Shown here: one piece after another, positions 12,754 through 14,535 of the stretch | How the letters are laid out: each line of letters starts with the position of its first letter | Numbering within the stretch: position 1 is the stretch's first letter | Assembly: GCA_025936595.1 (NCBI GenBank) | Contig: JAICTB010000027.1 | Span: forward strand, 1-14,535 | DNA length: 14,535 nucleotides | Reading direction: 5' to 3' | Source: Thermoleophilia bacterium | GTDB taxonomy: Bacteria; Actinomycetota; Thermoleophilia; Gaiellales; Gaiellaceae | Program-made: the position numbers and the translations under genes | The notes under the pieces: model-generated | Database searches by the model: none | The model's input: only the letters and a program-made list of their open reading frames with translations | What the model was told of the DNA's origin: nothing

Positions 12754-13965
12754 GTGTCCATCGAGGTACGCCCCACCGCGTCGGTGGACGAGCTGCGCGA
12801 CGCGCTCAACGTGATCAGCCACTACTTCGGGACCGAGAACCAGCTCGAGGACGCCGAGCGCTTCGCGCAGTGGATCGACCTCGAGCGCATGCACGCCGCA
12901 TGGGACGGCGACCGCATCGTGGGCGGTGCAGGCGCCTTCAGCTACCTGGTGTCGGTGCCGGGCGGCGAGGTGCCGGCCGCGGGCGTCACCGTCGTCGGCG
13001 TGCTGCCGACGCACCGTCGCCGCGGCGTCCTGACCGAGATGATGAAGGCGCAGCTCGAAGACAGCCGCGTACGCGGCGACCTGGTCGCTTACCTGTGGGC
13101 CTCCGAGGGGACGATCTACGGCCGCTACGGCTACGGCCTCGCCTCGCGGATGGGCTCGATGTCGCTCGCCAGGGAGCGCACGGCGTTCGCGCAGCCGTTC
13201 ACGCCGCGCGGCACGGTCAGGCTGCTCGACCTCGACGAGGCCGCGCGGCTCTTTCCGCCGCTCTACGAGCAGGTGCGCACACAACGGGCCGGAATGTTCC
13301 TGCGCAGCCCGACGTGGTGGGAGACGCGCAACCTCTTCGACGACCCCGCGCGCCGCCAGGCAGGGCCGCTCCACCGCGCGCTGCTCGAGCTCGACGGAGC
13401 GCCCGCCGGGTACGCGCTGTACCGCGTCAAGCAGGAGTGGCAGGCGGGGTCGACCGCCGGCACGGTGACGATCCGCGAGGCCTTCGCGCCGACGCCGGAG
13501 GGCACGCGCGAGTTGTGGCGGTGGCTCTTCGACTTCGACTGGACGTCCCAGTTCTCCGCCGACTTCCTCCCGCTCGACCATCCGCTCTTCCTGCTCCTCG
13601 CCGAGCCGCGCCGGTTGCGCTTCGCGGTCAACGAGGGCGTGTGGCTGCGGCTGATCGACGTCGGCGGCGCGCTCTCGGGCCGCACCTATGCGGGCGACGG
13701 CGAGATCGTCCTCGACGTCGCCGACGCCCTGCTCCCGGAGAACGCCGGCCGCTGGCGCGTCAACGGCGGGGGTGCGGAGCGGACGACTGCCGCGGCGGAT
13801 CTCCGGCTCGACGTCGCGAGCCTCGCCGGCGTCTACCTCGGGGGCTTCGGGTTCGGCGAGCTGGTGCGCGCGTCGCGCGCAGAGGAGCTCACATCCGGTG
13901 CCGCCGGCCGTGCCGACGCGCTCTTTCACACCGGCGTGCTGCCGTGGTGCCCGGAGATCTTCTGA
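12754..13965 (+). CDS. Eis-like GNAT N-acetyltransferase
   Basis: A 403-residue protein matching the Eis family in length and layout: an N-terminal GNAT domain, a second GNAT-like domain, and a C-terminal sterol-carrier-like domain. The acetyl-CoA loop is VGVLPTHRRRGVLTEMM (81-97). ASEGTIYGRYGYG (116-128) supplies the conserved tyrosines; one corresponds to general acid Tyr126 of mycobacterial Eis. The chain ends in PEIF, keeping the C-terminal phenylalanine whose carboxylate acts as base in Eis (Phe402). Eis enzymes acetylate amines at several positions on aminoglycosides and also protein lysines. The natural substrate here is unknown, and drug resistance should not be assumed. GTG 12754 is 4 bases after the helicase stop. 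Confidence 0.87.
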   Translation: MSIEVRPTASVDELRDALNVISHYFGTENQLEDAERFAQWIDLERMHAAWDGDRIVGGAGAFSYLVSVPGGEVPAAGVTVVGVLPTHRRRGVLTEMMKAQLEDSRVRGDLVAYLWASEGTIYGRYGYGLASRMGSMSLARERTAFAQPFTPRGTVRLLDLDEAARLFPPLYEQVRTQRAGMFLRSPTWWETRNLFDDPARRQAGPLHRALLELDGAPAGYALYRVKQEWQAGSTAGTVTIREAFAPTPEGTRELWRWLFDFDWTSQFSADFLPLDHPLFLLLAEPRRLRFAVNEGVWLRLIDVGGALSGRTYAGDGEIVLDVADALLPENAGRWRVNGGGAERTTAAADLRLDVASLAGVYLGGFGFGELVRASRAEELTSGAAGRADALFHTGVLPWCPEIF

Positions 13966-14535
13966 CCCGGCGCGGTGCGCTCGTCGACGTCGCCTGGCCG
14001 GCCGTCGCGGCGCTCGTGATCCTCGTCCTGACCTGGCAGACGACCTCGCTGACCGCCACCGCCGGGCTCGACCCGTCGTGGATCGCCGGGCTGCATCTCG
14101 CGCACCGCAACGGCGTCGAGTTCGGGCCGCACTTCGTCTGGACCTACGGCCCGCTTGGCTTCCTGGCGTTCCCGCTCGCCGTCACGAGCGCGACACTCGC
14201 GGCGGCGCTCGCGTTCGTGCTCGTCGCGCAGTTCGCGTTCTGCTACCTGCTCGTGCGCCGAGCGGCATCCGCGTTCGCTGCCCCGCTCGCGGTCGTGCTC
14301 GCCTACATCGTCGTCGCGCTGCCGGTCGCGCACGCGGACCTGCTGCTCCTGATCGTCTTCCTCTACGCGCTGTGGGCGCTCGACGAGCCCGCGACTGCGG
14401 TTGCGCGCGCGTTCCCGGCCGTCGCCGGGGTGCTGGCGGGAATCGCGATGCTCCTGAAGACGAACACCGGTGCGGCCGCGGTCGGGATCGCGATCGTCGC
14501 GGCGTGGGGGCTCTGGCCGCAAGGCCGCCGCTGGC
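13947..14535 (+). CDS. Multi-pass membrane protein, 5' part only, unknown function
   Basis: An open frame runs from here to the window end without a stop. It begins at one of two adjacent GTG codons (13944 or 13947), overlapping the acetyltransferase end by about 20 bases; there is no Shine-Dalgarno, so the start is tentative. About 196 residues are visible. They include hydrophobic segments (PAVAALVILVLTW; LAAALAFVLVAQFAFCYLLV; FAAPLAVVLAYIVVALPVA; DLLLLIVFLYALWAL; AGVLAGIAMLL) and, after the first, a conserved-looking loop with GLDPSWIAGLHLAHRNG and WTYGPLGFL. The layout (a helix, a DPSW loop, then many helices) resembles large polytopic GT-C-type or RgtA-like envelope proteins, but I cannot confirm a glycosyltransferase motif. 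Codon use (G or C in almost all third positions) supports real coding. Confidence 0.7.
   Translation, partial: MPGDLLTRRGALVDVAWPAVAALVILVLTWQTTSLTATAGLDPSWIAGLHLAHRNGVEFGPHFVWTYGPLGFLAFPLAVTSATLAAALAFVLVAQFAFCYLLVRRAASAFAAPLAVVLAYIVVALPVAHADLLLLIVFLYALWALDEPATAVARAFPAVAGVLAGIAMLLKTNTGAAAVGIAIVAAWGLWPQGRRW

Noticed and set aside
10554..12809. Very long reverse-strand open frame opposite the helicase
   Set aside because: It is a mirror of a strongly conserved coding gene in GC-rich DNA, rich in Arg, Ala, Leu and Val with no recognisable domain. The + strand carries all helicase motifs.

Overview
The window is a GC-rich, densely packed stretch of chromosome. GTG and TTG starts are frequent, stop and start codons often overlap by 1-10 bases, and Shine-Dalgarno sequences are scarce. 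This, with the gene content, suggests a high-GC Gram-positive actinobacterium, possibly of the Thermoleophilia/Gaiellales type. That placement is inference from style; there is no rRNA or other marker in the window. Every gene I can support is on the + strand.

Layout. (1) 1-1820: the 3' end of an APC-type permease fused to a universal-stress domain, then two RCK/TrkA-type NAD-binding proteins, which looks like an ion (probably K+) transport and gating cluster. (2) 1846-4775: a membrane protein with a lysylphosphatidylglycerol-synthase-type C-terminal domain (DUF2156), overlapping a PQQ-like beta-propeller lipoprotein. (3) 4815-9650: the most notable part, a cobalamin riboswitch followed by six tightly coupled genes. 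They encode a secreted DUF4430 protein, a DUF4430 lipoprotein, EcfT, a fused double EcfA ATPase, an ECF S component, and a six-repeat terpene-cyclase-like alpha/alpha toroid protein. (4) 9651-9853: an AT-richer intergenic region packed with small palindromes, including terminator-like hairpins. (5) 9854-14535: a CinA/MoaB-type domain protein, a PcrA/UvrD helicase, an Eis-like N-acetyltransferase, and the start of a multi-pass membrane protein that runs off the window.

How region 3 may work. Animal intrinsic factor and transcobalamin consist of an alpha6/alpha6 barrel plus a C-terminal beta domain related to DUF4430, and they clamp B12 between the two. Here both modules occur as separate exported or predicted exported proteins, in one B12-riboswitch operon with a complete ECF importer. 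I read it as a bacterial, split transcobalamin-like capture system that hands cobalamin or a corrinoid to a CbrT-like ECF transporter. The riboswitch, the domains and the operon order are visible in the sequence; the binding function and hand-over are inference.

Several genes that open a transcription unit (742, 1846, 10578, 12754) have no Shine-Dalgarno but carry a TAnnnT hexamer 6-8 bases before the start codon, as expected for leaderless mRNAs. The riboswitch operon is the exception: its first gene has a strong AGGAGG that can be folded into a hairpin.
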